From: Scoparia ambigualis
Taxonomy: Eukaryota; Arthropoda; Insecta; Lepidoptera; Crambidae
Reading direction: 5' to 3'
DNA length: 64,000 nt
NCBI GenBank assembly: GCA_963921215.1
Contig: OY992503.1
Location: forward strand, 13,454,001 to 13,518,000
Positions within the stretch are counted from its first letter, which is position 1. The number at the start of each line of letters is the position of its first letter. Positions 19,052-29,820 of the stretch are shown here, in pieces. The position numbers were made by a program, and so were the translations under genes. Below the pieces are notes generated by a model that saw nothing but the letters and a program-made list of their open reading frames with translations, did not search any database and was not told where the DNA came from.

Positions 19052-21869
19052 ATGATGCGGTGGTCAGCAGCGGTGGTGTGGTGCGCGGTGCTGTGCGGTG
19101 CGGAGCGCGGCGAGGGGCGCGAGGCGCGGCTGGTGCACACCGCGCAGGGACCCGTGCGCGGGTACAGGGACCCCGCAGGGGACATTTACGCCTTCTACGG
19201 GATACCTTACGCCACAGCGCCCACAGGGCCAGACAGATACAAGGTAGTGCAATACTTAAAAAATTAACACAAATTTTGTCAAAGGTGGATTTTTATCAGC
19301 GAAAACGAGTTGCTATTTATTGGCATAGTAAATGTTAAATCAAAAATACTGTAAAGTATTTTACGCAGAAGCGTTTTTTTGTAATGAAGCAGTAATTTGA
19401 TCATAATGCTGGCAGCGGTAATAGGCAAGCCTGTTTTTCCTCAATCATAAATGTAGGTTAACAGTTTTTGCGAAAAACATGCTCATTACCTTAACAATAA
19501 GGTTATTTAATCTCCAAGGTATTTGAATGTTGCCATCAATTTGATTCTAACACTTTAAATGATTATATTAGAGAGGCTGAAAAATTTGTTTGCAAGATTT
19601 GTTAGCTTTAATAGTCGCGACTCGCGAGTAATTCCTTGGTCGAAGTATTTTACATAGTTTAATGTGTAGCGGTCGCGTCAACTTTAGACCGAAATATAAG
19701 TTTCAGTCTCCCTTGTCACGACAATACTGCATGAAGTTTGCAACAACAAAATAAAATTTTAGCTTCAAGGTATTACATTATCATGTATGAGAAAAAATAT
19801 ACATTAACAAACCAGCTGATTAGCTGTAACTATACCTTGATTATTATGTTTTTTTTTTAAAGTTTATCATGACTTCGACGTTTTAGTCGATAAACACTAT
19901 TTCTTAATAAAAAGGATAATATCAATAATGTCAACATCAGATCGCAACATTAGATTACACTTTATATGAATGCATAAATCAATTAATTTATTTAGTATAG
20001 AGACTCGAAAACAGTCTTAAACATAGTTCATAGGATGCAAAGCAAAATAAACTGGTTAAATATATTATCAAAAAGTTCCACATATAATTGACTAAAAAAC
20101 GCAACGTTAGTCTAGACTTCATTACCGTTTAATTGAATGGAAGTTTATGTCATAAAGTTTTTTTTTTATTTACAGGCCCCTTTGCCGGGACCATCTTGGA
20201 TCACTCCCTTTGAAGCGGATGACGACAGCATATTATGTCCTCAAAAGATGTTACCGTTGCTGGAAGACCTATATGCAAACAAACATATCCAACAAAATTG
20301 TTTAGTTGCAAACGTATATGTACCAAATACTACAGAAAAAAACATTCCCGTAGTAGTTGTAGTACATGGAGGAGGTTTCCAGATGGGATTTGGTAACTTA
20401 TTAATGCCGACACAACTCGCTCTAACTAATAACGTCATAGTGGTAACGTTCAACTATCGCCTTGGAATACACGGGTTCTTATGTCTCGGCACCGATGCTG
20501 CGCCTGGTAACGCTGGGATGAAAGATCAGGTGGCGTTGCTACGGTGGGTGAGAAAGAACATCGCTAACTTCGGAGGCAACCCTGATGACGTCACTATATC
20601 TGGATTCAGTGCTGGCTCAGCATCAGTTGATCTTTTGATGCTTTCACCATTAACAAAGGGACTGTTTAATAAGGTTATAGCGGAGAGCGGTGCCAATATT
20701 GCTGTGTTTGCTGTTCAAAGCAATCCACTGGAGAATGCCAAACTGTTTGCTAAAAGGTACGAAGTGGCCGACTTAAATGACGTCTACGCATTAGAAGAAT
20801 TTTATAGGACAGCTACATTTGAAACGATCACAAGTGACCTCTTCTTCGAGCTCAAAGATTCTACAATGTTATTTTCGCCTTGTGTAGAGCGCGATATTGG
20901 GCAAGAAGACGTATTCCTCACTGACAGTCCGTATAATATTCTGAAGAGTGGTAACTACGAGAAATTGCCTCTTTTATACGGCTTCTCCGAAATGGAGGGT
21001 ATACAACGAACCGATATGTTCGACACTTGGAAGACTGATATGAATGAGAAATTTTCCGACTTTTTACCTCATGATCTGCAGTTTAAAAATGACGAAGAAA
21101 AGGAGAAAGTGGCTACTGAAATCAAACAATTCTATTTCGGAGAGAACGCAGTGAGCAATGATAACATTTTGTCATATGTTGACTATTTTACTGATATTTT
21201 TTTTTCCTATTCTATTTTAAAAGCAGTTGAGTTCCATGTGAAAGCTGGTCATGATAAAGTGTTTTTGTATGAGTATAGTTATGTAGATGACTTCTCAACA
21301 GAAGTGCCGCATATTAAGGTGCGCGGAGCAAACCATTGCGCACAAACTTTTGTGATATTCGATGGTATATCAATTACTAATATCACTGAGAGTGGCCTTC
21401 CTGATGGGTTGAAAGAACATAAAACGACTATGCGAAAACTGTGGGGAAACTTCATAAAAACTGGGTAAGATGCTATTTTCTTTATACTTGGGTATACATA
21501 AAGCTACTTGCTATTAATTCTGATACTGATTAGTTCTCTTATTATTTACTTCTCTACTTAGATATCAGTACGACAAATTACGAATAGACAGGGGGTGAGC
21601 GTTCGCCACTTGTCTAGAGGTGCCGCCTCTGGCAGTAATAAATTGTGTTGTTACGTATTTCCAGCTCCCCTGTCCCGGCGGGGTCCGTACTGCCGTCGTG
21701 GCCGCCGGCCGGTGCTGACGCCGCCCCGCACATGTCGCTGGGCCGGGCGCTTCAGCTGCGTGGCCCGCTGCTGGAGAAGCGCTTCCGCATGTGGGACGCG
21801 GTCTACGCGCGGCACTACCGGCTGCCTCAGAAGCCGCAACCGGCTTTCGTAGTGCACAATGAACTGTAG
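19052..21869 (+). CDS. Secretory carboxylesterase 2, complete, three exons, 561 aa
   Basis: Carboxylesterase type B. Exons: 19052-19243 (64 codons), 20176-21464 and 21665-21869. All introns are GT-AG and the second splits a Gly codon. Signal peptide at residues 1-18 (MMRWSAAVVWCAVLCG). Oxyanion motif HGGGF at 128-132. Nucleophile Ser209 in GFSAG, Glu338 in SEMEG and His451 in GANHCAQ give the canonical triad spacing. The last exon encodes the typical C-terminal helix (RMWDAVYARHYRLP) and ends HNEL, which fits the KDEL-like ER-retrieval pattern, so I infer an ER-luminal enzyme. Length is normal for insect carboxylesterases. Likely substrates (odorants, xenobiotics, lipids) cannot be told from sequence. 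It lies divergent from esterase 1 with very high similarity, indicating a recent inverted duplication. Confidence 0.95.
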
Positions 21870-22014
21870 TCGCGGGAGGAAGATAGCGTCCCTGTGCTAA
21901 GCTCTTTAGTGATACAATGAATTACGTTTACTATAAGAAATACTTATAATAATATACTATTCGACGAACACGACTAGTCCTTAAGAGTCATTTAATAATA
22001 AAAAAACGCTTTTT
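21870..22014. other. Esterase-2 3-prime flank
   Basis: Short AT-rich flank; no canonical AATAAA is obvious within the first 100 nt after the stop. Confidence 0.4.
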
Positions 22015-23923
22015 TAAATTAAGAATTGAGCCCTGAGGGACTCCCATTGTTACTATAGATCCGGGTGATCTTTTTCCATTAACGTCAACGCTCTGAATCC
22101 TTTTACTCAAGAATGAAATAAGAAGATCCAGAGCAGTGTTCCGGATCCCGTAGTGGCGGAGTTTCCTGATTAACGTTTCGTGAAGAACGCAATCAAATGC
22201 CTTGGACAAATCACAAAAGATGCCCAAGACATCGCATTTATCTTCCCATGCATTATAGATATGTCCTAAAAGTTCAACACCGGCATCAGTAGTTGAACGA
22301 CCCCTTGTAAAACCGAACTGTTTGCTATGTAATAATTTATGTTTATTAAAAAATCTTTGCATTTGTTCTAAAATTATTTTTTCAAAAATTTTTAAAGGTA
22401 GGTAGTACAGAAATAGGTCTATAATTTGTGAGGTCTGATGTACTACCTGACTTAAACAAAGGTATCACTTTACTATTCTTCATGAGGTCAGGAAACTCCC
22501 CATTGTCAATACAACTATTAAAGATAAGAGCTAGAGTAGGTGCTACAATGTAAATAATAGACTTAGCTACTTCTACAGAATTACCCCATAGATCTGCAGT
22601 CTTTTTTACATTTAAAGTGTGAAAGGTTTTAATTATATCTCTACAGGTAATATGTTTAAAATGAAATTCCGAATCGCAACCATTAACATTTTCCTTAAGC
22701 AAAGACTCAGCAACAGAAGGTGATGAGTTTAATGATTTAGCAGTTGAAACGGGAATATCCGAAAAGAAATTTTCAAATGCCTCGGCGACTTGTGAGTCTG
22801 ATTTTATTATGTTGTCATTAATAGACAGGCTGTAGTCAGTATTTCGGTTACTAGATCTTCCCGTTTCACTATTAATAATATTCCAAGTCATTTTAATTAC
22901 TGCTGTTTTTAATCTTTGAAGCCAAATAACGTGACTTGGCCATATAACAAACTTTTTTAAATAATTTTGAATAATTTCTAACATACAAATTAAATTCATC
23001 AGTGTTAATATAAGTTCTTTCATTGTACAGTTCATAAAGCCGTGTTCTACTTTTATGAATACCAATGGTAGCCAAATCACTGAACGATGCATTACTATTA
23101 ACCGAGATAGTCTTGGGAATAAAGGTGGAATCAAATTGTTTACAGTATAAATTAAAAAAATATCATAAAGATGATTAGGATCAGCATGAATAGACAAAAC
23201 TGGTAGTTTAATAATGAGTTTAGTTTTAAAATTCTCCAAGCGACTTGCAGTTTTGGGGTTAACAGTGATATCCTTTTTAGCCACTTTTTTGTTTTGGTTT
23301 TGAATAGTAATCCTTTGCCCGCAATGATCAGAATCTAGTAAAGTAATAATTTCTTTGTGGCTCGGTATAATATCTGTGTAAATTTTATCTAGGCATGTGG
23401 CACTAGTAGGGGTTATTCTTGTGGGCTCCAAAAATAGGTTTAGAAGATTGTAGGACTGAAACAGACTTAAAATTTTACTACAAGAACCTGAGTTTTCTAA
23501 TAAATTGACATTAAAATCACCGCAAATGATAACCGACTTGTTTGAGTTACAAATCCTGTGTAACACTTCATCCATTACCTTTTCAAAGCAGTCATACAAT
23601 CCTGAAGGGGGTCTATACACACTTAATACAATAGAGTGCTCCAATTCTATACAGGTAATTTCAACTGTACGCTCAACAGATAGGCTCACAATATCTTTAC
23701 GTTCTTTAAATTTGAGCTGGTTACTTACTAAAACTAATGAGCCACCATGTATAGCATTTATTCTGCTAAACGAACTACCAACCTGGTGATTATTAAAATT
23801 GAACAAGAACTGGTGGCTTTTTAGCCAATGTTCTGTTATACAAAGAATGTCAATACTATTAAAATTCATAAATAATTCTACTTCTAATTCTTTGTGCATA
23901 AATCCTTGAATATTTTGATGCAC
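22015..23923 (-). pseudogene. LINE-C ORF2: endonuclease + partial reverse transcriptase
   Basis: 23923-22382 encodes an apurinic-type endonuclease (HQNIQGF, TEHWL, YRPPSG, CGDFNVNLL, LDSDHC) followed by linker and RT start (SGSTSDLTNYRPISVLPTF). After a frameshift, 22362-21988 continues with KQFGFTRGRSTTDA, CDLSKAFDCV and MGVPQGSI, then ends before the catalytic aspartates. The endonuclease is complete by motif; the reverse transcriptase cannot function. Confidence 0.85.
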
Positions 23924-24018
23924 CAGGTTGATACTATTTACTGATTTTAATTTTTTTTTTGAATTTTTTTTGCAATTCAGTACATTATAGCTAGTGGTTG
24001 CCTCTATTGTCTTAATAT

Positions 24019-25065
24019 CTAATTTAAATTATTAGCAATGTCATTAATAGTGACCAAATTATTGGCAGAATTATTTACAATGTTGTTGCATTGCTCAAAA
24101 GAAGCAAGTTGTTTAGTTAAATTTTTGGCTGTAATAGAAAAAAAATAGGATAGCGACACAGCTATCTGTCTTTTATAATAGTCAGAAAGATAGTACATAA
24201 CAATGTTATATCTATCTTTTGTCAAATAGAAATTATTACTAACATAATTGTTAATATCAACTAAATGGAACATGTTATTATTAAATGTCAAGTTATGCAA
24301 TGTCATATTGCATTCTTCAAATATTCAACATCACATATTCAATTCAAATCTTAACCTATTTTCTTCCTGTGGCAAACTGTTACTATAAGGGAATGTAAAC
24401 AATACAACTTTACTCAAACTAAGGTTGCATAATATTCTATGATACTGAAGCAGTTCTCCTTTGTTTACATTTCCCCTATTACCCATAAAAATTAATAAAG
24501 TTGTATCCTGGGTAAAGTTACATTTAATAATTTCTTTCATAATATGAAACAAAGAACAACCAGGCATACAGTAATTTATTATTGAGTGTCCCGGATATTC
24601 ATCTGTCAACAAGTGACCTAAGTCCTTGCCAATCTCATCACAAAACAATATAATATCATTATTTAAAGTTTGTTTACACTGTTTATATGAACTAGTAGTA
24701 GAAGGAATTATCAAATCAACACAGGGCAGTAAGGTGGTATTGCAAGTTGTCAATGAATGGTCCGATGTAAGCACATTGGATGGTGTCTGACATTGCTCAC
24801 AGTTATTTTTTTGTGAGTTTACCAGCTCATTCATTGCCAACACATATTCCCTCATTAGGTATTCAGAGGTATTATATTTGTTGGTCATTGAACTAAGTTT
24901 CTCCTGTAGATGGTCAAGTTCAGATTGCAAGGTCTCTGTGTCAATGTTGTACTTCCTAGTACTTTGCTCCAAATTATAAGAATACATGTCTAATTGTTTG
25001 AGTAAATTCAACCTTTCTCTATTCAATTTAACGTTTTTGATAAAGAACTTTTGTCTTTTTACCAT
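24019..25065 (-). pseudogene. LINE-C ORF1: coiled coil + SGNH-hydrolase-like domain
   Basis: 25065-24331 begins with a basic segment and a coiled coil (SELDHLQEKLSSMTNKYNTS). A spacer with Cys pairs follows, then a region resembling an SGNH/GDSL-type fold (ILFCDEIGKDLG, DTTLLIFMGNRGN, KVVLFTFPYSNSL). After an in-frame break, 24306-24019 continues with HNLTFNNNMFHLVDIN and the end of that domain. Esterase-like ORF1 proteins are known in CR1-group LINEs, where they probably act as RNA or membrane chaperones. The usual GDS nucleophile motif is not visible here. Assignment to a hydrolase fold is by pattern only. Confidence 0.55.
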
Positions 25066-25172
25066 TTTTTGTGTTTTAACAATGTATTTATTTATTTTAA
25101 TGTATTTTTAAAGTTTATTTTTACTGGTAACTACCCTCACTGAATTATATGATTTTGATTCATCACCAGCTG

Positions 25173-25625
25173 TCAAATCAATAGTGTATTGGGGATTATG
25201 GCAGAAACCATTGACGGGTCAATAGGCATGAATTCATTGAACAGACTTTGGTTCAGCGAGGCGGTGATGTTAAGATTGGTTGTCTCAAGTTGTGTTATTT
25301 GAATTTGAGCCTCATGTAGCTGCTGTTGTAATATATGTTTTTGACTAAGAGCTTGTTCATACTCTGTGCTACACTGGCTGAACCCGTCTACAACAAGTTG
25401 AAGCCTATCCCGTTCCTCTATGGCATCAGTGTATTGAGTATATATCTGAGCCATTTCAATTTTTAACTTCCTATTCTTTTCATGGGCATCAAAGAGCATC
25501 CTTTCATTGTCATCTATTTCCTTAATTAGTTGGTCACAGGACTCTTTTGACGCCTTTAAGGCGCTCAAAGCCTCATTGAGTTTGGACTCTCCGAGGCGAG
25601 CACGGGCGCTGCGAGTCATAATCAT
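25173..25625 (-). CDS. LINE-C coiled-coil ORF upstream of ORF1
   Basis: 150 codons from ATG, predicted almost wholly coiled coil (ALSALKASKESCDQLIKEID, RDRLQLVVDGFSQCSTEYEQ). It lies 107 nt upstream of the SGNH-like ORF on the same strand, so it is either the N-terminal part of a frameshifted ORF1 or a separate small ORF. No catalytic motif. Confidence 0.5.
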   Translation of the reverse strand: MIMTRSARARLGESKLNEALSALKASKESCDQLIKEIDDNERMLFDAHEKNRKLKIEMAQIYTQYTDAIEERDRLQLVVDGFSQCSTEYEQALSQKHILQQQLHEAQIQITQLETTNLNITASLNQSLFNEFMPIDPSMVSAIIPNTLLI

Positions 25626-26195
25626 GATTAAAACTAGTAAGGAAGCGACAAGAAATTAGAAGAGAGAAGTTAGTTGTGGCAGCAGTTGAGAAGATGATTA
25701 GTTTAAAAGGAAAAATGAAATTTAGATGTAATTCTAAGGAGTTCTGTCACCAAACCAAAGTAAGGTTATGTTTACGTTCAAAGGTCATTGGCATCAATAA
25801 GTAGCCTTACTAAAAATGAACAAACTAATTGCTGGTGAAATTGTAGTACGTAAACAAACTAATAGCAAGTAAATTAAAGAGTATTGTACCTGATATCGAG
25901 ATGACAATGCAAAATTCACTTGTACCGGTAACTGTCACCGATTTACATTGAAATATTTAAGTACACTTAATTTGCACTAGCTATGTGAATCTAAGACAAA
26001 ATATACATTATTATCCTATTTACTTGAGGAGTATTTGGAAATAGGCCTAAATAACAACGAAATTTAATATAAAAGATTATAAATTACAAGGACAAATTTT
26101 AAACAGCTGTTAGCTGTAGTGTTGCCACAGGAAAGCTGACTTAAAGTGTAGTGTAGTTTTAGGTCAGGATTTCTTAATAAAGAATAAAATATGTA

Positions 26196-26597
26196 TTGAT
26201 TTTTATAATTATTGTGTGTCTTTTTTTTGTTCAGCCAAATGTGTTGAGCCAAAAAGATGAATCTGCTTTTGTTGCAAGACAGGATTCGCAAAGATCGAGT
26301 TCGGTTGTTAGACAAAAGATAGGAAATATTCATTTAGTTCAGCCAAATGTGTCGAGCCAAATAAGTAAAGCTGCTATTGTTGAAAGACTGGATTCGGAAA
26401 AATCGAGTTCGCTTGTTAGACAAAAGTTAGGTAAGCCATCGAATGTTCCATGTCAAACAATTGGTTTAGAAAGTTTGAAGTTAGAACAAAAGCCAGATAG
26501 GTCATCGAATGTTCTAGATCAGGCAATTGTTTTAGAAAGTTCCGAGCCGGGCGCGGAAAAGAAATTCATTGATGTGTCAACAAGTGACAGTTATTGA
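26196..26597 (+). CDS. Repeat-containing ORF of unknown function (133 codons)
   Basis: I do not recognise this ORF. It consists of imperfect repeats of about 26-36 residues: VQPNVLSQKDESAFVARQDS ... SSSVVRQKIG, then VQPNVSSQISKAAIVERLDS ... SSSLVRQKLG, then shorter degenerate units ending SSNVLDQAIVLESSEPG. A strong splice-acceptor-like tract (TTTTTTTTGTTCAG) lies directly before the first repeat, so the coding part may start there as an internal exon rather than at the nominal start. Soluble, Ser/Gln-rich, no membrane segment. It could be part of a retroelement gag-like region. Confidence 0.35.
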   Translation: MIFIIIVCLFFVQPNVLSQKDESAFVARQDSQRSSSVVRQKIGNIHLVQPNVSSQISKAAIVERLDSEKSSSLVRQKLGKPSNVPCQTIGLESLKLEQKPDRSSNVLDQAIVLESSEPGAEKKFIDVSTSDSY

Positions 26598-26747
26598 TTT
26601 TATCGATTTTCAGAAATTACGTAACAATGATTACGTATATTTTTTGAAGGCACCAAATAGTGGAGAATTTTCCTTGCCGGTGGAGAAAATACGTTTTGTA
26701 ATTAATGTAGATTTAATGTATAATTATTAATTTACGGCGTATTACGG

Positions 26748-27140
26748 AGCGATGGCAAAAGGCCGGACGGAATGTCCCTTATCCCTTGGACGCTGGGGAG
26801 GTCGCTAGTGTGGGACGCGACCTGTGTAGACACACTGGTTCACTCCCACATCCGTGCGACCTCCTGCGAGGCGGGCGCGGCAGCAGCCGTAGCCGAAAGC
26901 CTCAAGCAGCGCAAATACGAAGCACTTGGTGAGAGCTATGTATTTGTGCCGTTTGGGGTTGAGACGCTGGGGCCGTGGGGGCCAGAAGCTCGGCGTTTCG
27001 TCAAAGATCTGTCGAAGCGTCTTTTCGAGGTCTCTGGCGAACAAAAGGCTGGCAGTTACTTTGCCCAACGTATCAGTTTAGCTATACAAAAGGGCAACAA
27101 AATAATTGGAGGCATTGCCGCGCGGCAGCGAGACCCTTAA
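26748..27140 (+). pseudogene. LINE-D C-terminal piece (REL-type endonuclease-like)
   Basis: Open plus-strand frame starting RSDGKRPDGMSLIPW and containing LVWDATCVDT, then a long conserved tail (ESYVFVPFGVETLGPWGPEA, SYFAQRISLAIQKGN) and a stop at 27140. The spacing of RPDG and WDAT resembles the PD-(D/E)xK restriction-like endonuclease found at the C-terminus of R2/R4/NeSL-type LINEs; this is inference from motif. I take it as the C-terminal end of the same kind of ORF as 28241-29307 and 49696-50625. It begins exactly without overlap to the other two pieces. Confidence 0.65.
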
Positions 27141-28224
27141 AGATATTTTTTATTTATAAGATATTTTTAGGTTTTTAGTTTTTAAGTTATTTAGTTTTTG
27201 TTTTTAATACTTACTTTATTATTATTGTTTCGTGTATGTGTAAATATAATTACATGTAGATTTAGGAACGGGTTATCCTAAAACGAAAATTCGATAGAAC
27301 GGGTAGGTCGTATGAGTTGATTATTTACGAAGGCACTACGTAACAGTTAGACCGGTATTCTTTAACGTCAATGATTTATTTTTATTATGTTCCAAAGCGA
27401 GTTATTGGCAATTGTACGAAACTGGCACGTCTTTATCAATGGCACATAAAATCATTGAGCGGTAGGAGGTCTAATGTGGTGATTCTTAATTTTAAGTTAT
27501 ATGTTGTCATTGTTGTTTGCTAATATGTGTCTTAATGTTTTCATATGAACGAAGGAAATAAGAATAACGTATTTTAGGTAACCTAATGATGGCAGGGAGC
27601 AATCAATGTTTGAAAAAGAGGGCCAATTACAAGAAACAATAAATAGTAGTTTGATATAATTAGAAAGGAAATATTGATAAAAAGCGTGAGATAGGTTTGT
27701 TAACGTATTTGTAATATTGAATGCTGGTAAAGTAAGTATTTGAGAAAGGTAATGAGTTGTAAAGTTTAAGTACAATTAGATTGGTAGACCTAGTCGACTA
27801 ATTCTATTATTTGGTGTAACATGATTAGGCAATAAGCTATTTGTCATGGATTCCTGATTTGGGTTTCACACACATAAATGATGGGATATAGGGTTAGTAT
27901 CTGGTTTGTAAATGGTTTGTTATTATTGAGGGTTAAAGGACTGAGTATTTATAGCATAGTTGGTGAAGGTGTAGGAGTTAGCAGTATGTAGTATGAAGAT
28001 AAAGGGGTAAGTATTTATAGCATTAGTTTATGAAGGGGAGTATGATGTTGTAGGTTATTTGATTTACAGAAGTAGTGTAATAGTAGTATAGTATAGGGTT
28101 ATTTAATAGTTTATTATTTTAATAGTTTGTAGTGACTTAATAAATTTCTCTCACGATAAGCAATTTCTGGTGTAGAAAAACGAACGATCTCTGTGACACG
28201 TGTCGGTCGTGTATTTCAGCTTCG
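27141..28224. other. AT-rich stretch, no gene seen
   Basis: Probably begins with the LINE-D 3-prime UTR (27141 to about 27230). It holds an imperfect direct repeat (AGTATTTATAGCATAGTT near 27950 and AGTATTTATAGCATTAGTT near 28020). The last 85 nt are open on the plus strand and may be LINE-D coding sequence upstream of the N-terminal piece, but I cannot prove it. Confidence 0.4.
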
Positions 28225-28240
28225 GCGGCTAGCCCGTACA
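28225..28240 (-). repeat. 16-nt remnant of BEL LTR start
   Basis: On the minus strand this reads TGTACGGGCTAGCCGC, identical to the first 16 nt of the BEL LTRs at 41790-42004 (plus) and 49695-49481 (minus). It sits directly after the LINE-D N-terminal piece, so it marks a former BEL insertion edge. Confidence 0.8.
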
Positions 28241-29307
28241 GTCTAAGAAATTCGAAGTCATAAAGCACAGTTTCAGCGTCACCTCCTAAGGTTCCATCGT
28301 CCAAGTACCATATGTTACATTTTGAATTTAATTGTTGAATAATAGGTTGTATTGCTAGGCTGAAAATAACAGGTCCGAGAGAGTCACCCTGTTGGCAGCC
28401 AACTGCGGAGTCTAAAAGGATGTCCTTGTATATAATTTGGAAGGATGTCGGTAACATTGCCAAAGAAAACTATAAATTTGTGGAATTTCTTTTTTGGCTT
28501 CTGCCAGCAGGGTCTCCCTGTTGACAGAGTAAAAGGCATTCTTAACGTAAACATTAAGAATGACTTCCCCTTTTTTTGAATTTAGAAAAGTTGAAAGGGC
28601 GTGTGCTGCAGCCTCGCACCCCCCCTTTGTACCAAAACCAAGTTGATGGGGCTGAAATTTGGCAGTGAGTTGGCTGCTATATTTACAGCATACTTTGGCT
28701 GCCACACGCCGGTACGTACACCCAACGGCAATGGGACGAATGCCGCCATCCTTCTTGCGCAGGGCACAAAGGTTAGCCCCATACAATATATCGATGACGG
28801 ACTCGTGCACATTGCCTGAGAGCATCAAATTGATTAATGCCGTAAGCTCCTTCAAAAGGGACTCACCGGCCGCCCCAGCGCTCCCACACGTCAAGTCCTT
28901 AAGGTGTTGGGGTGTAAGGCCGTCGAGACCACCTGCAGAACCACTTCGGAAGGAGCCCACGGCAAGAACCAGTTCGCGGGCTGAAATAGTGAGGGAATCA
29001 AAAGGAGGATCTGGGGGGTCAGGGAAGGAGAGGCCATCCGCCGGGGCAGGATGTTTGCTCCTCAGAGCTGTAATCGTCTCTGGGGAGTACGGCGCGACCA
29101 CATCGCTACTAAACAATATCCTAGCCGCACCACTTATATCACCTTCCCGTAATTTGGATTCGACATGATGTAAAAGATTTTTTGGATTCATGTGTCTACT
29201 CGAAAATTTTGCGTCGAAACTTAAAGCCGAATTATTGCAGTTTTCTTTAATTTGTGACGTTAGCGTTTTTTGGGTAGCTAAACTTTTTTGAACATGTAAA
29301 ATTCTGT
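28241..29307 (-). pseudogene. LINE-D N-terminal/reverse-transcriptase piece
   Basis: Minus-strand reverse transcriptase: HHVESKLREGDISGAARIL, GGLDGLTPQHLKDL, CALRKKDGGIRPIAVG, LGFGTKGGCEAAAHAL, VYVKNAFYSVN (Asp of the first catalytic motif replaced in this copy), a frameshift near 28450, then CQQGDSLGPVIFSLA and the catalytic YLDD at 28307-28296. The reading frame is open up to 29307, where BEL sequence starts at a sharp junction, and stops being LINE-like at 28241, where 16 nt of BEL LTR start. The protein is continued by the plus-strand piece at 49696. YLDD and the motif set suggest a LINE distinct from the jockey/CR1 types elsewhere in the window. Confidence 0.8.
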
Positions 29308-29820
29308 CACTTATGAGGAGTTATCGACCTTAATCCAGCAGATCGAGGCTTATTTCAACTCTCGGCCTCTATTCCCATTGACAGAAAATCCAGAGGATGC
29401 GTACCTAACTCCAGGCCACTTCTTAATCGGCGACTCTTTAATGTCAAGATCTCAGGCAGACCCTGACAATGTTAACTTACCTGCACGTTGGCAATTACTA
29501 CAGCTCATGAATAAACAGTTATGGAAGCTTTGGTCATCCGACTATCTTCAGCAGCTTCAGGTACGGTCTAAATAGACAAAACCAACAAAAAACCTGGAAG
29601 TTAATGAAATTGTCCTAATAAAGGAAGAAAACTTACCTCCACATAAGTGGGCGCTTGGAAGAGTTCAAGAGTTACACCCTGGAAAAGATGGATATGTCAG
29701 AGTCGTATCCGTCAAAACTGAAAGCAACGTTTTAAAGCGTCCTAGAACTAAGCTTATACTACTTCTTATCCCTATTGATACAGCTAAGGACAATACTGCG
29801 AAACTATCCGAGCAACGACC
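29308..29820 (+). pseudogene. BEL integrase C-terminal fragment, plus copy
   Basis: Reads LTENPEDAYLTPGHFLIGDS and the C-terminal DNA-binding region (VNEIVLIKEENLPPHKWALG). A stop replaces Trp after LQVRSK. The DDE core is missing. Matches 44110-44640 on the minus strand. Confidence 0.85.

Larger units (their letters stand above)
22015..25995 (-). mobile_element. LINE-C (CR1-like), 3-prime end lost
   Basis: Minus-strand element: leader (about 25995-25626), ORF1 pieces (25625-24019), ORF2 endonuclease (from 23923) and reverse transcriptase up to GVPQGSI near 22030. There the sequence switches abruptly, with the YxDD motif, C-terminus and 3-prime UTR missing. LINE insertions normally lose the 5-prime end, so this loss points to a later deletion or rearrangement. 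Both ends were placed by eye. Confidence 0.7.

Noticed and set aside
26772..27140. Independent host gene
   Set aside because: It continues a LINE-type protein seen in two other pieces and has the restriction-like endonuclease pattern.
26748..29307. Twin-primed 5-prime inversion of LINE-D
   Set aside because: Twin priming places the inverted segment at the 5-prime side of the sense segment. Here the order and the LTR remnant instead fit a later inversion.
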